A stretch of 64,000 nt of DNA from Bradyrhizobium tropiciagri (GTDB taxonomy: Bacteria; Pseudomonadota; Alphaproteobacteria; Rhizobiales; Xanthobacteraceae), in contig NZ_JAFCKH010000012.1 in assembly GCF_018130505.1 (NCBI RefSeq), positions 209,501-273,500 of the forward strand. Reading direction: 5' to 3'. Under the pieces are notes generated by a model. That model was not told the origin of the DNA. It saw only the letters and a program-made list of their open reading frames with translations, and did no database searches. A program made the position numbers and the translations under genes. This document shows positions 18,710 through 27,875 of this stretch, one piece after another; the first letter of the stretch is position 1, and every line of letters starts with the position of its first letter.

Positions 18710-19528
18710 ATGGCGCTCGCACTTGCAATCCTGAAGTGGCTGCTGATCGCCGCCATCGTGGTCTATCTCGGCGGTCTCGCCTGGCTGTTCGTCAAGCAGC
18801 GCGAGATGCTGTTCCCGGCGCCGCCGGTCGGGCGGACCGCGCCGGCGGCCGCGGGCTTCCCCGAAGCCGAAGAGCATGTCCTGACCACCGCTGATGGCGA
18901 GAGGGTCATCGTCTGGCATGTGCCGCCGAAACCGGGCCGGCCGGTCGTGCTGTTCTTTCCCGGCAACGGCGATTTCCTCGCCGGCCTCGTGCGGCGCTTC
19001 AAGGCCATTACCGCCGACGGCATCGGGCTGGTCGCGCTGTCCTACCGTGGCTATGCCGGCTCGAGCGGCTCGCCGAGTGAGCAGGGGTTGCTGCAGGACG
19101 CGGCGGCGGCCTACGCGTTCACCACCGCGCGCTACAGCGCAGGGCAGGTCGTGGCGTGGGGCTTCTCGCTCGGCACCGGCGTCGCGGTCGCCGTCGCGGC
19201 CGAGCATCCGGTCGGCAAGCTGATCCTCGAGGCGCCCTATACGTCGACGGCGGACGTTGCCGCCAAGGCGTTCTGGTTCGTGCCGATCCGCCTCCTGATG
19301 CGCGATCAATTCCATTCCGACCGGCGCATCGCCGGCGTCACGGCGCCGGTCCTCGTCATGCATGGCAGCGCTGATCCGGTGATCCCGCTCCAGTTCGGCG
19401 AGCGGCTGTTTGGCCTTGCCCGGGAGCCCAAGACATTCGTTCGCCTGACTGGCGGCGGCCACGACAATCTCGACGATTTCGGTGCAACCGGGATTGCGCG
19501 GCAGTTCATCGACGCGCCAAAAGGCTGA
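18710..19528 (+). CDS. Membrane-anchored alpha/beta hydrolase
   Basis: 272 residues. An N-terminal hydrophobic helix (about 5-27) should anchor it in the inner membrane. The hydrolase fold follows, with the nucleophile in WGFSLGTG, Asp in HGSADPVIP and His in GGGHDNLDD, so the Ser-Asp-His triad is complete. SYRGYAGSSGSPSE provides the oxyanion region. It resembles the ABHD17/BEM46-like branch of serine hydrolases, but the substrate is unknown. It lies 194 bases after pntB. Confidence 0.85.
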   Translation: MALALAILKWLLIAAIVVYLGGLAWLFVKQREMLFPAPPVGRTAPAAAGFPEAEEHVLTTADGERVIVWHVPPKPGRPVVLFFPGNGDFLAGLVRRFKAITADGIGLVALSYRGYAGSSGSPSEQGLLQDAAAAYAFTTARYSAGQVVAWGFSLGTGVAVAVAAEHPVGKLILEAPYTSTADVAAKAFWFVPIRLLMRDQFHSDRRIAGVTAPVLVMHGSADPVIPLQFGERLFGLAREPKTFVRLTGGGHDNLDDFGATGIARQFIDAPKG

Positions 19529-19582
19529 CGGCGGCGATTGTCTGACGCATAATCGTCCCAGTTGAATCGGGGGACCGACACG

Positions 19583-20680
19583 ATGAGCGCACACGGACCG
19601 ATGCCACGGTCGGCCTGGCTGTTTCCCGCCCTGGCAGTCGCGTTGTTCGCTGCGCTCACGGTAACGGGCTATTCATTCGCTCCGTCGCCCGGCGGCTGGC
19701 TGTTCGCGCTCATCCTGCTGGTGATCCTGTTCGGCACCGTGTTCGCGGCCGTTCATCATGCCGAAGTGATCGCGGAGCGGATCGGCGAGCCGTTCGGCAC
19801 GCTACTGCTGACGCTGGCCGTCACCATCATCGAGGTGGCGCTGATCTCGACAATCATGCTCGGCGAGAAGCCGGTGCCGGCGCTGGCGCGCGACACCGTG
19901 TTCGCGGTGGTGATGATCGTCTGCAACGGGCTGGTCGGCCTCTGCGCCTTCATCGGCGGCGTGCGCTACCGCGAGCAGGATTTCCAGCTCACCGGCGCCA
20001 ACCTCTATCTCAGCGTTCTGTTCGTACTGGCGACGATCACGCTGATCATGCCGAACTATACATTGACCGCGCCCGGACCGATCTATTCGACCGCCCAGCT
20101 CAGCTTCGTTAGCGTCATCACCATCCTGCTCTACGCGGTTTTCCTCTACACCCAGACCATCCGCCACCGCGACTATTTCGTCAGTGGCGGCGCGGACGGC
20201 GGACAGGGGGCAGCGAAGATGTCGGGCCGAACGCTGGCGCTCAGCGTCGTCCTGCTGCTGATCTCCCTGGGGGCGGTGGTGCTGCTGGCGAAGAAATTCT
20301 CGATCGTGATCGATGTGGTGACAGAGAAGATCGGCGCGCCGCCGGCGTTCGCCGGTGTGGTGGTGGCGCTGCTGATCTTGTTGCCCGAGAGTGTCGCCGC
20401 GGTCTCTGCCGCGCGCAAGAACGACCTGCAGAAGAGCATCAATCTCGCGCTGGGTTCCTCGCTTGCCACCATCGGCCTGACTATTCCCGCGGTCGCCGTC
20501 GCGGCCTATGCCCTCGACAAGCAACTGGTGCTCGGCCTCAATCCGCAGGAGTCGGTGTTGTTGCTGTTGACCTTCGCGGTCAGCATGCTCACCTTCGGCA
20601 CCGGTCGCACCAACATCCTGTTCGGGCTGGTGCACATGGTGGTGTTCGCCGTGTTCGTGTTCATGGTCTTCGTGCCGTAG
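19583..20680 (+). CDS. Calcium/proton (or sodium/proton) antiporter, ChaA-like
   Basis: 365 residues with about 11 membrane helices. Two CaCA-type repeats carry acidic residues in helices: LTLAVTIIEVALISTIML in the first half and VVVALLILLPESVAAVSAARKNDLQKSINLALGSSLA in the second, matching the alpha-repeats of ChaA and y4hA-type exchangers. ATG 19583 is preceded by GGGGGA; a start at 19562 is possible. It probably exports Ca2+, Na+ or K+ in exchange for protons. Its TAG stop is joined to the second copy of the dispersed palindromic repeat. Confidence 0.88.
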   Translation: MSAHGPMPRSAWLFPALAVALFAALTVTGYSFAPSPGGWLFALILLVILFGTVFAAVHHAEVIAERIGEPFGTLLLTLAVTIIEVALISTIMLGEKPVPALARDTVFAVVMIVCNGLVGLCAFIGGVRYREQDFQLTGANLYLSVLFVLATITLIMPNYTLTAPGPIYSTAQLSFVSVITILLYAVFLYTQTIRHRDYFVSGGADGGQGAAKMSGRTLALSVVLLLISLGAVVLLAKKFSIVIDVVTEKIGAPPAFAGVVVALLILLPESVAAVSAARKNDLQKSINLALGSSLATIGLTIPAVAVAAYALDKQLVLGLNPQESVLLLLTFAVSMLTFGTGRTNILFGLVHMVVFAVFVFMVFVP

Positions 20681-20727
20681 AGCATGATCCGGAAACGTGG
20701 ACACCGGTTTTCCGAAAGATCATGCTG
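20680..20727. repeat. Dispersed palindromic repeat, copy 2, overlapping the antiporter stop
   Basis: A 48-bp palindrome with outer arms AGCATGAT and ATCATGCT and an inner CCGGAAA facing GGTTTTCCG. It is homologous to 2031-2079 and again starts at the last base of a TAG stop. Confidence 0.75.
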
Positions 20728-20751
20728 GAACAAAGAGTCTGGAGAATCGCA

Positions 20752-21036
20752 ATGCTCAGCGCCAAATCGGATGTTCAGGTCGATACGGCGGAGGTCCGCG
20801 TCACCGAATGGCGGCTGGCGCCGGGCAGCGCCACCGGTCACCACACCCATGAGATGGACTATGTGATCGTGCCGATCACGGCCGGCGAGATGACGATCGT
20901 GGCGCCGGGCGGCGAGCGCTCCAAGGCGCAGCTTGGCGTCGGCAAATCCTATTTCCGCAAGGCCGGCGTCCAGCACGACGTGCTCAACGAGACGGCGAGC
21001 GAGATCGTGTTCCTCGAGGTCGAACTCAAGCCCTGA
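20752..21036 (+). CDS. Single-domain cupin protein
   Basis: 94 residues forming one small beta-barrel cupin. Metal-binding motif 1 is seen as GHHTHEMDYVIVPITAGEM (two His and Glu) and motif 2 as AGVQHDVLNET. Such proteins bind a metal and may be small enzymes or sensors; the substrate is unknown. GGAGA lies before ATG 20752, so I prefer it to ATG 20722, which is inside the repeat. The gene stands alone after the antiporter. Confidence 0.85.
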   Translation: MLSAKSDVQVDTAEVRVTEWRLAPGSATGHHTHEMDYVIVPITAGEMTIVAPGGERSKAQLGVGKSYFRKAGVQHDVLNETASEIVFLEVELKP

Positions 21037-21321
21037 ATCCCGAATGCTTAAGCCCTGCGCGCCGCGGTGGGCGGAACCGCCGGGGCGGAATGGCGAATCA
21101 TGATGCGCGGGATGTGGACATTCACCTCTCGTTAACGGCTGCACGATGATCTGGAGACGGATGCGGCCGTATCGATTGAGCGCGCGGGGGCCCTCCAGCT
21201 GAAACCGAAGCGACACCAAAGGTGACCGGCGGGACGGGGGTTTGCCACCGATCCGACGCAGTTGATCCCTGAATGTGCCTCAAAGTTCCAGCATGAAATC
21301 CGGGGCGGGGAGTGGCAGGCC

Positions 21322-22182
21322 ATGCTGAGTTACTTGAAGAAATTCGTGATGGACATCTTGCCGTCTGTGGCGGCGACCATCATCGGGGCGTACATCGTTA
21401 ACCACTACATCGTCGCCAAGCCGGAAACGCCGGCAGCTGTTGCCGTGACTGCCGCCAAATCCGCTGACAAGTCTGCCGACAAGCCCACCGTCGTCAGCAG
21501 CCTTCCCGAAGCCGGCATCAAGGCCAAGGGCATGTCCGAGCGCACGCTGATCGAACGGTCGGCGTCCGAGAAGGCCAGCGTCTCCGAGAAGCCTAACGCC
21601 ACCGACAAGCCCGCCGAGAAATCGTCTGACCTGAAGGCCGCCGATGCGCCGGCCGAGACCGCCAGCATCCCTGCCGATGCGCGCCATCATCCCGCGGCCG
21701 CGCCGAAGTCGATCGCAAAGCTCACGCCCCCGGTGGAAGCTGCGGTCACGACCGATGACAACTGCGACGCCAACGATCTCGCCCGCGCCGCGATCGAGCG
21801 GCTGCGCAAGGAGCGTCCGCAGGATGCCGCGCGCTCTCAGGATGCGCCGCGCACCACCGATGTCGCCCGTCTGCCTGACCAGGCACGCCCGGCGGCCGCG
21901 CCCGCGATCCGGCCGTTGCCGCCGCCGATCATGGTGTCGAATCCGACCGGCGACGTGGCCGCCGCCGATCCGTCCGCGCAGCCGCGCCCGCCCTATGCCG
22001 CCAACGCCCAGGACGCCAACCGGCTGACGCCGCCGGCCGATATCCCGGTGCCGGTGCTGCAGCCGCCGCTCGATCTGCGCGCCGAAGCCTCCGAAGCTGC
22101 CCCGACGAAGGACCGCGGCTCGGTCGCCGACGACATGCTGTCCGCCGCCAAGTCGGTCTTCCACGCCGTTCTGCCGAAGTAA
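21322..22182 (+). CDS. Hypothetical protein with one N-terminal membrane helix and a disordered tail
   Basis: 286 residues. MLSYLKKFVMDILPSVAATI begins the protein and leads into a hydrophobic helix at about 12-32. The rest is Ala/Pro/Lys/Asp-rich with few large hydrophobic residues, so it is probably disordered; a short more ordered stretch with one Cys is DDNCDANDLARAAIERLRKE. The topology looks like an inner-membrane anchor with a long hydrophilic tail. I do not recognise the family. GGGGAG precedes ATG 21322. It is convergent with the TPR lipoprotein gene, with six bases between them. Confidence 0.7.
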   Translation: MLSYLKKFVMDILPSVAATIIGAYIVNHYIVAKPETPAAVAVTAAKSADKSADKPTVVSSLPEAGIKAKGMSERTLIERSASEKASVSEKPNATDKPAEKSSDLKAADAPAETASIPADARHHPAAAPKSIAKLTPPVEAAVTTDDNCDANDLARAAIERLRKERPQDAARSQDAPRTTDVARLPDQARPAAAPAIRPLPPPIMVSNPTGDVAAADPSAQPRPPYAANAQDANRLTPPADIPVPVLQPPLDLRAEASEAAPTKDRGSVADDMLSAAKSVFHAVLPK

Positions 22183-22188
22183 GCGGAC

Positions 22189-22845
22189 TTAACCGCCGGT
22201 GCGCGCCAGCCCGCTGCGCGCACTCTCGTCCCTCGGCCGCAGCGCGAGCACGCGGTTGTAGGACGCCGCCGCCTTGGCCTTGTCGCCGAGCTTCTCATAG
22301 GCCTGGCCGCGGGCAGTCCACGCCCCGACGCTGGATGGATCGGCCTGCACGGCCTCGTCGAGGTCGGCGGCCGCCTCCTTGGCCTTGTCGAGCGCCAGAT
22401 AGCTGGTGGCGCGGCCGAGCAGGGGCTCGACCTTTTGCGGCGAGAGCCCGCTGGCCGCGGTGAAATCGTCGATCGCCTGCTGATGCTGGCCGCGCCCCTG
22501 ATAGATCAGGCCGCGGCCGTACAGCGCCTGGATGTTGTAGGGGTCGGTCGCCAGCGCCTGATCGAACTCGGCCAGCGCCTCGTCGGTCTTGCCGGAGCGC
22601 ACCAGCACCTGGCCGCGGACGGCGTGATCCTTGGCGCTGCTGATGTCCTGTGAGGTGATGGTGTCGGCCGGCTTCTCGGCCGCGGCGGGCGGCGCTTTCG
22701 GCTTGTCATCCGAGCCCCATGATCCGAGGTCAAAGGAGCAGCCTGCGAGCGGCAAGGCGAGGACCACTGCCACGAGGATGAGCTGCGGCGCCTGATGGCG
22801 GCGGTACGCAGATCCGAACCGGGAGTGGGGCGCCGGAGGAGCCAT
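22189..22845 (-). CDS. TPR lipoprotein
   Basis: 218 residues. A signal peptide ends in the lipobox LPLAGC (Cys near residue 34), so the protein should be lipid-anchored facing the periplasm. After a short Lys/Pro/Ala linker come about four tetratricopeptide repeats (KTDEALAEFDQALATDPYN, RGQHQQAIDDFTAASGLSPQ, AKEAAADLDEAVQADPSS, KLGDKAKAAASYNRVLALRP). Such lipoproteins usually scaffold envelope complexes. I chose ATG 22845 because it places the signal peptide close to the N-terminus; an upstream ATG at 22905 exists. Its promoter would lie between it and the rpsU terminator. Confidence 0.85.
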   Translation of the reverse strand: MAPPAPHSRFGSAYRRHQAPQLILVAVVLALPLAGCSFDLGSWGSDDKPKAPPAAAEKPADTITSQDISSAKDHAVRGQVLVRSGKTDEALAEFDQALATDPYNIQALYGRGLIYQGRGQHQQAIDDFTAASGLSPQKVEPLLGRATSYLALDKAKEAAADLDEAVQADPSSVGAWTARGQAYEKLGDKAKAAASYNRVLALRPRDESARSGLARTGG

Positions 22846-22906
22846 TATGCAAAATGCTCTCGCAGGTAATTTTGCATTGGTAACCCGGAATACCGCCTGC
22901 TTCAAA

Positions 22907-22935
22907 ACGACAACGCGGGCCGAGGGCCCGCGTTG
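22907..22935 (-). terminator. Rho-independent terminator of rpsU
   Basis: Arms CAACGCGGGC (22911-22920) and GCCCGCGTTG (22926-22935) form a 10-11 bp GC-rich stem with a 3-5 base loop. On the minus strand it is followed by TCGTTTTG. It starts 27 bases after the rpsU stop. Confidence 0.85.
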
Positions 22936-22961
22936 TTGGACTTCCAGATCGGCAAAACGGT

Positions 22962-23264
22962 TCAGCGCGGACCGCGACCGGCGCCCGGACCACCGCTACG
23001 GCCGCCAGCACCACGATCACCGCCCGGACCGGCGCCGAACACCGGCTTCGGCTTCATCGGCAGCAGGCCTTCGCGCTGCAGCTTCTTGCGGGCGAGCTTG
23101 CGTGCGCGGCGCACGGCTTCGGCCTTTTCACGGGCCTTCTTCTCGGAGGGCTTCTCATAGTGACCGCGGAGCTTCATCTCGCGGAAAATGCCCTCGCGCT
23201 GCATCTTCTTCTTCAGCGCCTTGAGAGCCTGGTCGACATTGTTATCGCGGACGAGAACCTGCAC
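22962..23264 (-). CDS. rpsU: 30S ribosomal protein S21
   Basis: 100 residues beginning (GTG) with [19 protein letters not shown], then [20 protein letters not shown], the S21 core, and a basic helix ([19 protein letters not shown]). The last 20 residues are a Gly/Arg-rich extension typical of alphaproteobacterial S21. The GTG at 23264 has GAGG at about 8 bases and matches the conserved N-terminus; upstream in-frame sequence is not S21-like. It is a single-gene unit with its own terminator. Confidence 0.96.
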   Translation of the reverse strand: MQVLVRDNNVDQALKALKKKMQREGIFREMKLRGHYEKPSEKKAREKAEAVRRARKLARKKLQREGLLPMKPKPVFGAGPGGDRGAGGRSGGPGAGRGPR

Positions 23265-23527
23265 GCGGCATCCTCTTCTGAATTGATCGGTTCGGAATTC
23301 TGGCAAAGCAAAGGGGCGGCAAAGGCCTGCCTCTTTAACCCTAGGCGCGCGCATGTATCAGACAAATGCGCAGATGTCCACCAGTCGAGTGACTTTCGGG
23401 CCTAGTAAAGCCACGAAATGAGGCGAGAATGCCGCGGTGTGGCCCTGATTTGGGTGATTTGGCGCCGGGATCAGGGCTGCTCCCGGAACCTAGAGCGTCC
23501 GGACATTGGAAATAGGGGAGATGCCAC

Positions 23528-24250
23528 ATGGACATGAAGAAATATGCGGCCGAGCTGATCGGCACGTTCTGGCTCACATTCGCAGGCTGCGGCAGCGCGG
23601 TGATCGCGGCCGGCTTTCCGCAGGTCGGAATTGGCCTCGTTGGCGTGTCACTGGCGTTCGGCCTGAGCGTGGTCACCATGGCCTATGCGATCGGCCATAT
23701 CTCGGGCTGCCACCTCAATCCGGCTGTCACGGTCGGCCTGGCCGCAGGCGGGCGTTTTCCGGCCGGCCAGATCCTGCCCTACATCATCGCGCAGGTCGCC
23801 GGCGCGATCATCGCAGCCTGGCTGCTCTATGTGATCGCCAGCGGCGCCCCCGGCTTCGATGTCAGCAAGGGCTTCGCGTCCAACGGCTATGACGCGCACT
23901 CGCCCGGCCAGTACAGCATGGTGGCCTGCTTCATCACCGAGGTGGTGATGACCATGATGTTCCTGTTCATCATCATGGGATCGACCCACGGCAAGGCGCC
24001 GGCAGGCTTCGCGCCGCTCGCGATCGGGCTCGCGCTGGTGATGATCCATCTCGTCAGCATCCCCGTCACCAACACCTCGGTGAACCCGGCCCGCAGCACC
24101 GGGCCGGCGCTGTTCGTCGGCGGCTGGGCCGTGGCACAACTCTGGATGTTCTGGGTCGCGCCGCTGATCGGCGGGGCGCTCGGCGGCATCGTCTACCGCT
24201 GGCTCAGCGACGAGCCGACCGGCGTCGTCGCCGGTGTGAAGACGGCATGA
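23528..24250 (+). CDS. aqpZ: Aquaporin Z
   Basis: 240 residues with six membrane helices and both pore loops: [10 protein letters not shown] in the first half and [13 protein letters not shown] in the second. The Arg after the second NPA and the narrow-pore residues fit a water-selective AqpZ rather than a glycerol facilitator. GGGGAG precedes ATG 23528. Transcription probably ends at a 12-bp hairpin shared with convergent purK. Confidence 0.95.
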   Translation: MDMKKYAAELIGTFWLTFAGCGSAVIAAGFPQVGIGLVGVSLAFGLSVVTMAYAIGHISGCHLNPAVTVGLAAGGRFPAGQILPYIIAQVAGAIIAAWLLYVIASGAPGFDVSKGFASNGYDAHSPGQYSMVACFITEVVMTMMFLFIIMGSTHGKAPAGFAPLAIGLALVMIHLVSIPVTNTSVNPARSTGPALFVGGWAVAQLWMFWVAPLIGGALGGIVYRWLSDEPTGVVAGVKTA

Positions 24251-24257
24251 TCTGCGA

Positions 24258-24284
24258 ATGGGATCGTGGCTGCCACGATCCCAT
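24258..24284. terminator. Bidirectional hairpin between aqpZ and purK
   Basis: A perfect 12-bp stem (ATGGGATCGTGG with its complement) and a 3-base loop between the convergent stops. U-tracts are poor on both sides, so it is a probable but not ideal terminator. Confidence 0.6.
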
Positions 24285-24317
24285 CTCCGTCGATGAAGTC
24301 GGGAAGGCCGCGCGGAG

Positions 24318-25421
24318 CTATGACTTGCGCGGCGGCGTCACCTCGGTGACATGGCCCATCTTGCGGCCGGGGCGCGGTGCGCCCTTGCCGTAGAGATGCA
24401 CCGTGGCGCCGGGGACGGTGAGCCACTGCTCGTAGCTCAGGATGTCATCGCCGATCAGGTTGGTCATGGTGACCACCTCGCCGTGGCGCACCGGCTTGCC
24501 GAGCGGCCAGCCGGCGATCGCGCGGATGTGTTGCTCGAACTGCGAGATCGAGGCGCCGTCGAGCGTCCAGTGGCCGGAATTATGCACCCGCGGCGCGATC
24601 TCGTTGACCAGCACCGTCGGCGCGCCGTTGCCCGGCACCACGAACAACTCGACCGCCAGCACGCCGACATAATCGAGCGCCGAGGCGATCTTCTCGGCGA
24701 TCGCTCGTGCCTGCGCGGCGAGCGCGTCGGGGATCGCCGCCGGCGCGCGGGAGGTTTTCAGAATGTGGTCGCGATGCTCGTTCTCGGTGACGTCGAAACA
24801 TTCGACCTGGCCGGACGCCGAGCGCGCCGCGATCACCGAGATCTCGCGCTCGAACGGCACGAACGCCTCGAGGATCGCCGACTTGGTGCCGAGGTCCTCC
24901 CAGATCTGGTCGATGTCGTCGCCGTCGCGGACGATCGCCTGGCCCTTGCCGTCGTAGCCGAAGCGGCGGGTCTTGATCACGGCGGGCAGGCCGATGCGCG
25001 CGATCGCGGCGTGCAGCGTCGCGACCGAGGAGACATCGGCATAGTCGGCGGTGCCGATGCCGAGCTTGCTGACGAAATCCTTCTCGACCAGCCGGTCCTG
25101 CGTGGTCTCCAGGATCTTCTGCGCCGGCAGCACCGGGCGGCGCGCGGCCAGCACCATGGCGGTGGCGGCCGGCACGTTCTCGAATTCATAGGTGACGACG
25201 TTGACGTCGTTGGCGAACAGTTCGAGCGCCTCGACGTCGGCATATTCCGCGCAGGTCGCGGCCTGCACCACGTCGAAGGCCGGCGAGTCCGGATCGGGCG
25301 AGAACACCTGGCAACGCAGCCCGAGGCGCGCGGCCGCCATCGCCAGCATCCGGCCCAATTGGCCGCCGCCGAGGATTCCGATGGTGTCGCCCGGCTTCAG
25401 CTTCACTGGACCCTGGGCCAT
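24318..25421 (-). CDS. purK: N5-carboxyaminoimidazole ribonucleotide synthase
   Basis: 367 residues of the ATP-grasp family: IGILGGGQLGRMLAMAAARLG at the N-terminus, PAVIKTRRFGYDGKGQ for ATP binding, FERE(I)SVIAARS, and NEIAPRVHNSGHWTLDGASISQFE near the C-terminus. It uses ATP and bicarbonate to convert AIR to N5-CAIR in purine synthesis, handing it to PurE. The ATG shares one base with the purE stop (TGATG), which indicates translational coupling and sets the start; a GTG three bases earlier is also possible. Confidence 0.97.
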   Translation of the reverse strand: MAQGPVKLKPGDTIGILGGGQLGRMLAMAAARLGLRCQVFSPDPDSPAFDVVQAATCAEYADVEALELFANDVNVVTYEFENVPAATAMVLAARRPVLPAQKILETTQDRLVEKDFVSKLGIGTADYADVSSVATLHAAIARIGLPAVIKTRRFGYDGKGQAIVRDGDDIDQIWEDLGTKSAILEAFVPFEREISVIAARSASGQVECFDVTENEHRDHILKTSRAPAAIPDALAAQARAIAEKIASALDYVGVLAVELFVVPGNGAPTVLVNEIAPRVHNSGHWTLDGASISQFEQHIRAIAGWPLGKPVRHGEVVTMTNLIGDDILSYEQWLTVPGATVHLYGKGAPRPGRKMGHVTEVTPPRKS

Positions 25422-25909
25422 CACGCCGAGGCCTCCGGGCGGTCCTTGACCGCGTCGGTCTGTTGCTGGCGCCAGGCCACCAGCCGGGCCGACAAGGCAG
25501 CGTCATTCAGCGCCAGCACGCTGGCCGCGAGCAGCGCCGCGTTGATCGCGCCGGGCTTGCCGATCGCGAGCGTGCCGACCGGAATGCCGGCCGGCATCTG
25601 CACGATCGAGTAGAGCGAATCGACGCCCGACAGCGCTTTCGACTCGACGGGAACGCCGAACACCGGAAGCTCGGTCAGCGCCGCCGTCATGCCCGGCAGA
25701 TGCGCGGCGCCGCCGGCGCCGGCGATGATCACCTTGTGGCCGGCAGCCTTGGCGCCTTTGGCGAAGGCATAGAGCCGGTCGGGGGTGCGATGGGCGGAAA
25801 CGATCCGGGTTTCGCAGGCGACACCGAGCGCCGCCAGCGTGTCGGCGGCATGGCGCATGGTCTCCCAATCGGACTGGCTTCCCATGATGATGGCGATCGG
25901 GGCGGTCAT
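25421..25909 (-). CDS. purE: N5-carboxyaminoimidazole ribonucleotide mutase
   Basis: 162 residues of PurE class [20 protein letters not shown] binds the substrate phosphate, [19 protein letters not shown] carries the catalytic His, and SMPAGIP-type sequence appears as [27 protein letters not shown]. It converts N5-CAIR to CAIR. It is the first gene of purE-purK and overlaps purK by one base. The 150-base gap to the divergent diguanylate cyclase gene must hold its promoter. Confidence 0.97.
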   Translation of the reverse strand: MTAPIAIIMGSQSDWETMRHAADTLAALGVACETRIVSAHRTPDRLYAFAKGAKAAGHKVIIAGAGGAAHLPGMTAALTELPVFGVPVESKALSGVDSLYSIVQMPAGIPVGTLAIGKPGAINAALLAASVLALNDAALSARLVAWRQQQTDAVKDRPEASA

Positions 25910-26060
25910 GTCGTCAATTCTGTGCAGGAATCCAAAAGCATAGGCCGATTATAGGGACGGCCCGGGCATCATCCAAGGCGTGGCAAGGGAGTTAGAATGC
26001 ACTATCCTGTCTTGGTGAATCCCGGCAAGCCTTCATAAGCAGGCCTCAACAAGGATGCGC

Positions 26061-26756
26061 ATGAAGAAGAAGACGAGGGCGACCGGCGCCAAGGCGACCT
26101 CCAAGCCCGCAAAACGCCAGAAACGCCCGGCGGTTACGCGCAAATCCGCCCCCACCAGGGCGGGAACCGACGCTCCGGCGCGGGGAGCGGTCGCATCCGC
26201 GGACAAATCGACGATTCGCCGGCTCAGGGCGCAGCTGGCGCGGGCCCAGGCCCGGATCGAGGAACTGCAGGCCACCGCCGAGACCGATTTCCTGCTCGAC
26301 ATCCTGAACCGGCGCGGCTTCGAGCGCGAGCTGACGCGGGCGGTCGCCTTCATCAAGCGCTATCACGCCACGGGCGCATTGATCGTGCTCGACGTCGATC
26401 GGCTCAAGCCGATCAACGATACCCACGGTCATGCGGCGGGAGATACGGTGCTGAAGGCGATCGTCGCCGCGGTGCTGGACCATGTGCGCGCGTCCGACGT
26501 GATCGGCCGGCTCGGCGGCGACGAGTTCGCCTTGCTGTTGTGGAATCTCAGCGAGACCGATGCCAGGGCCAAGGCCGCGGCGCTGGAAGAGATGATCGAT
26601 CGTCTCACCTTCGTGTTCGATGGCAGCCATGTCAGCGCCGGCGCATCGGCCGGCGTCGCGATCATCGGCCCGCACTCAGATCCCGATCGCGTCCTCGATG
26701 AGGCCGATCGCGCGATGTATGTGCGCAAGGCGCAGCGGCGGCACGAATTGCCTTAG
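26061..26756 (+). CDS. Diguanylate cyclase (GGDEF)
   Basis: 231 residues. The first 50 are basic and Pro/Ala-rich, then a short coiled coil (LRAQLARAQARIEELQA) leads into a GGDEF domain. The active-site GGDEF is at residues 152-156, and RASD at 143-146, exactly five residues before it, is a canonical inhibitory I-site. It should therefore make c-di-GMP with product inhibition. There is no membrane helix or sensor domain beyond the N-terminal segment. The start is ATG 26061 with AAGGA six bases upstream; ATG 26055 is the alternative. Confidence 0.92.
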   Translation: MKKKTRATGAKATSKPAKRQKRPAVTRKSAPTRAGTDAPARGAVASADKSTIRRLRAQLARAQARIEELQATAETDFLLDILNRRGFERELTRAVAFIKRYHATGALIVLDVDRLKPINDTHGHAAGDTVLKAIVAAVLDHVRASDVIGRLGGDEFALLLWNLSETDARAKAAALEEMIDRLTFVFDGSHVSAGASAGVAIIGPHSDPDRVLDEADRAMYVRKAQRRHELP

Positions 26757-26765
26757 TACACGCTT

Positions 26766-27017
26766 TCACAGTGCGCTGAGATCCTCCGGCACGTTGCCGA
26801 AGGCGCGCAGCAGCTTGGCGTCGCCGAATTCGCCGATCGCGGGATCGCCGGTGCGGCTGAAGGCGACCGCGCCGATGCTGCCGGGCATCCGCGACATCGT
26901 CTCGGCGCGCCGCAGCGCGATCGCCGAGCTCTGGCATTCCTCGGCATTGCCCGCGACCGGCGAGCCGTCGTCGTCCTGCAAGAAGGGCAGCGCCACGTAA
27001 TAGGTGACATCGGCCAT
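26766..27017 (-). CDS. Conserved small protein, unknown function
   Basis: 83 residues, cytosolic, starting MADVTYYVALPFLQDDDGSPVA and containing ECQSSAIALRRAETMSRMPGSIGAVAFSRTGDPAIGEF. I recognise no named domain. GGAG precedes the ATG and codon use matches neighbours, so it is a real gene. It lies 15 bases after the next small gene on the same strand, so the two probably form an operon. It is convergent with the diguanylate cyclase gene, nine bases apart. Confidence 0.75.
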   Translation of the reverse strand: MADVTYYVALPFLQDDDGSPVAGNAEECQSSAIALRRAETMSRMPGSIGAVAFSRTGDPAIGEFGDAKLLRAFGNVPEDLSAL

Positions 27018-27032
27018 CGCTGTGCTCCGTTA

Positions 27033-27242
27033 TCAGGCGGCATCGCTCGCCGCTTGCGCCGGCGCAGGCACGCAGCCGGCGGTGATCGCGGCCTGCAGCT
27101 CCTCGAGCTCGGCTTCCAGATATTCATTGGCCATGATCAGCGCCTTGATGGTGCTGCGCATGTTGCCGTCGCACATCGCGATCGCCTGATCGCACGCCTT
27201 CTCGTAGCGGCTGTTGTCGAGCAGGGACGACGATGCGGACAT
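27033..27242 (-). CDS. Small helical protein, unknown function
   Basis: 69 residues, largely helical: NSRYEKACDQAIAMCDGNM then TIKALIMANEYLEAELEELQ, ending in an Ala/Pro tail. A GGGAG ribosome binding site sits nine bases before ATG 27242. It has two central Cys. No family is recognised. It is the first gene of a two-gene unit with the 83-residue protein downstream. Confidence 0.75.
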   Translation of the reverse strand: MSASSSLLDNSRYEKACDQAIAMCDGNMRSTIKALIMANEYLEAELEELQAAITAGCVPAPAQAASDAA

Positions 27243-27429
27243 GGCGAAACTCCCTTTCCAAAGCTGACGGCTTGGCCAAAATGTTCTCTTTTTGTTCCAG
27301 AAGAGTCAAGGGCCAAAATCCGCCCGGCGTGCTCGTGTTGTCGCGAACGTGAAAGCTGCCATCCGCTGTGGATGACGGGGAAAACACCGGGGCGCGATGA
27401 ACCGTGCTGCGCAAACCGCAGCATGCGCG

Positions 27430-27636
27430 TCAGGCGATGATGTCGGGCGTGATCTGGTCTTCGATGAAGGCAATACGGTCGCGCAATTGCAGCTTCCGCT
27501 TCTTCAAGCGTTGCAGCATCAACAAGTCCGGCGCCGGCGACTGATGCAGCGCGTCGATCGCGGCATCGAGATCGCGGTGCTCCTGTTGCAGACGCGCAAG
27601 CTCGGCGTGGAGTTCGCGCTCATCCTGATCATTCAT
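27430..27636 (-). CDS. DUF465 (YdcH) family protein
   Basis: 68 residues forming a helical hairpin: LHAELARLQQEHRDLDAAIDAL, a Pro-containing turn, then LQRLKKRKLQLRDRIAFIEDQI. This is the DUF465/YdcH pattern, whose function is not established. A second DUF465 gene (27876-28067) is divergent from it across 239 bases, and the two share the L-K-(K/R)-R-K-L core of the second helix. Confidence 0.85.
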   Translation of the reverse strand: MNDQDERELHAELARLQQEHRDLDAAIDALHQSPAPDLLMLQRLKKRKLQLRDRIAFIEDQITPDIIA

Positions 27637-27875
27637 GGTGTAGATTAACTGATAAGCACGGTTAGGTTGTCGCGGGCGAAGCAGCCGCTTGTCGAAATAT
27701 CGTCCCTGGGCGCGCGCGACGCAAGCTGCACCGGTTCCCTAGTCACGATTGGTTACAGATGAGGCGGAAAATCTGCGTGCGGCATATTGCGTTCCCCATC
27801 GACAGTTCTTCTCACTTGTGTACACTCATTGGTCCGGATCGAACCTGAGGTTTAACGCACCGAGGAGAGTTCGCA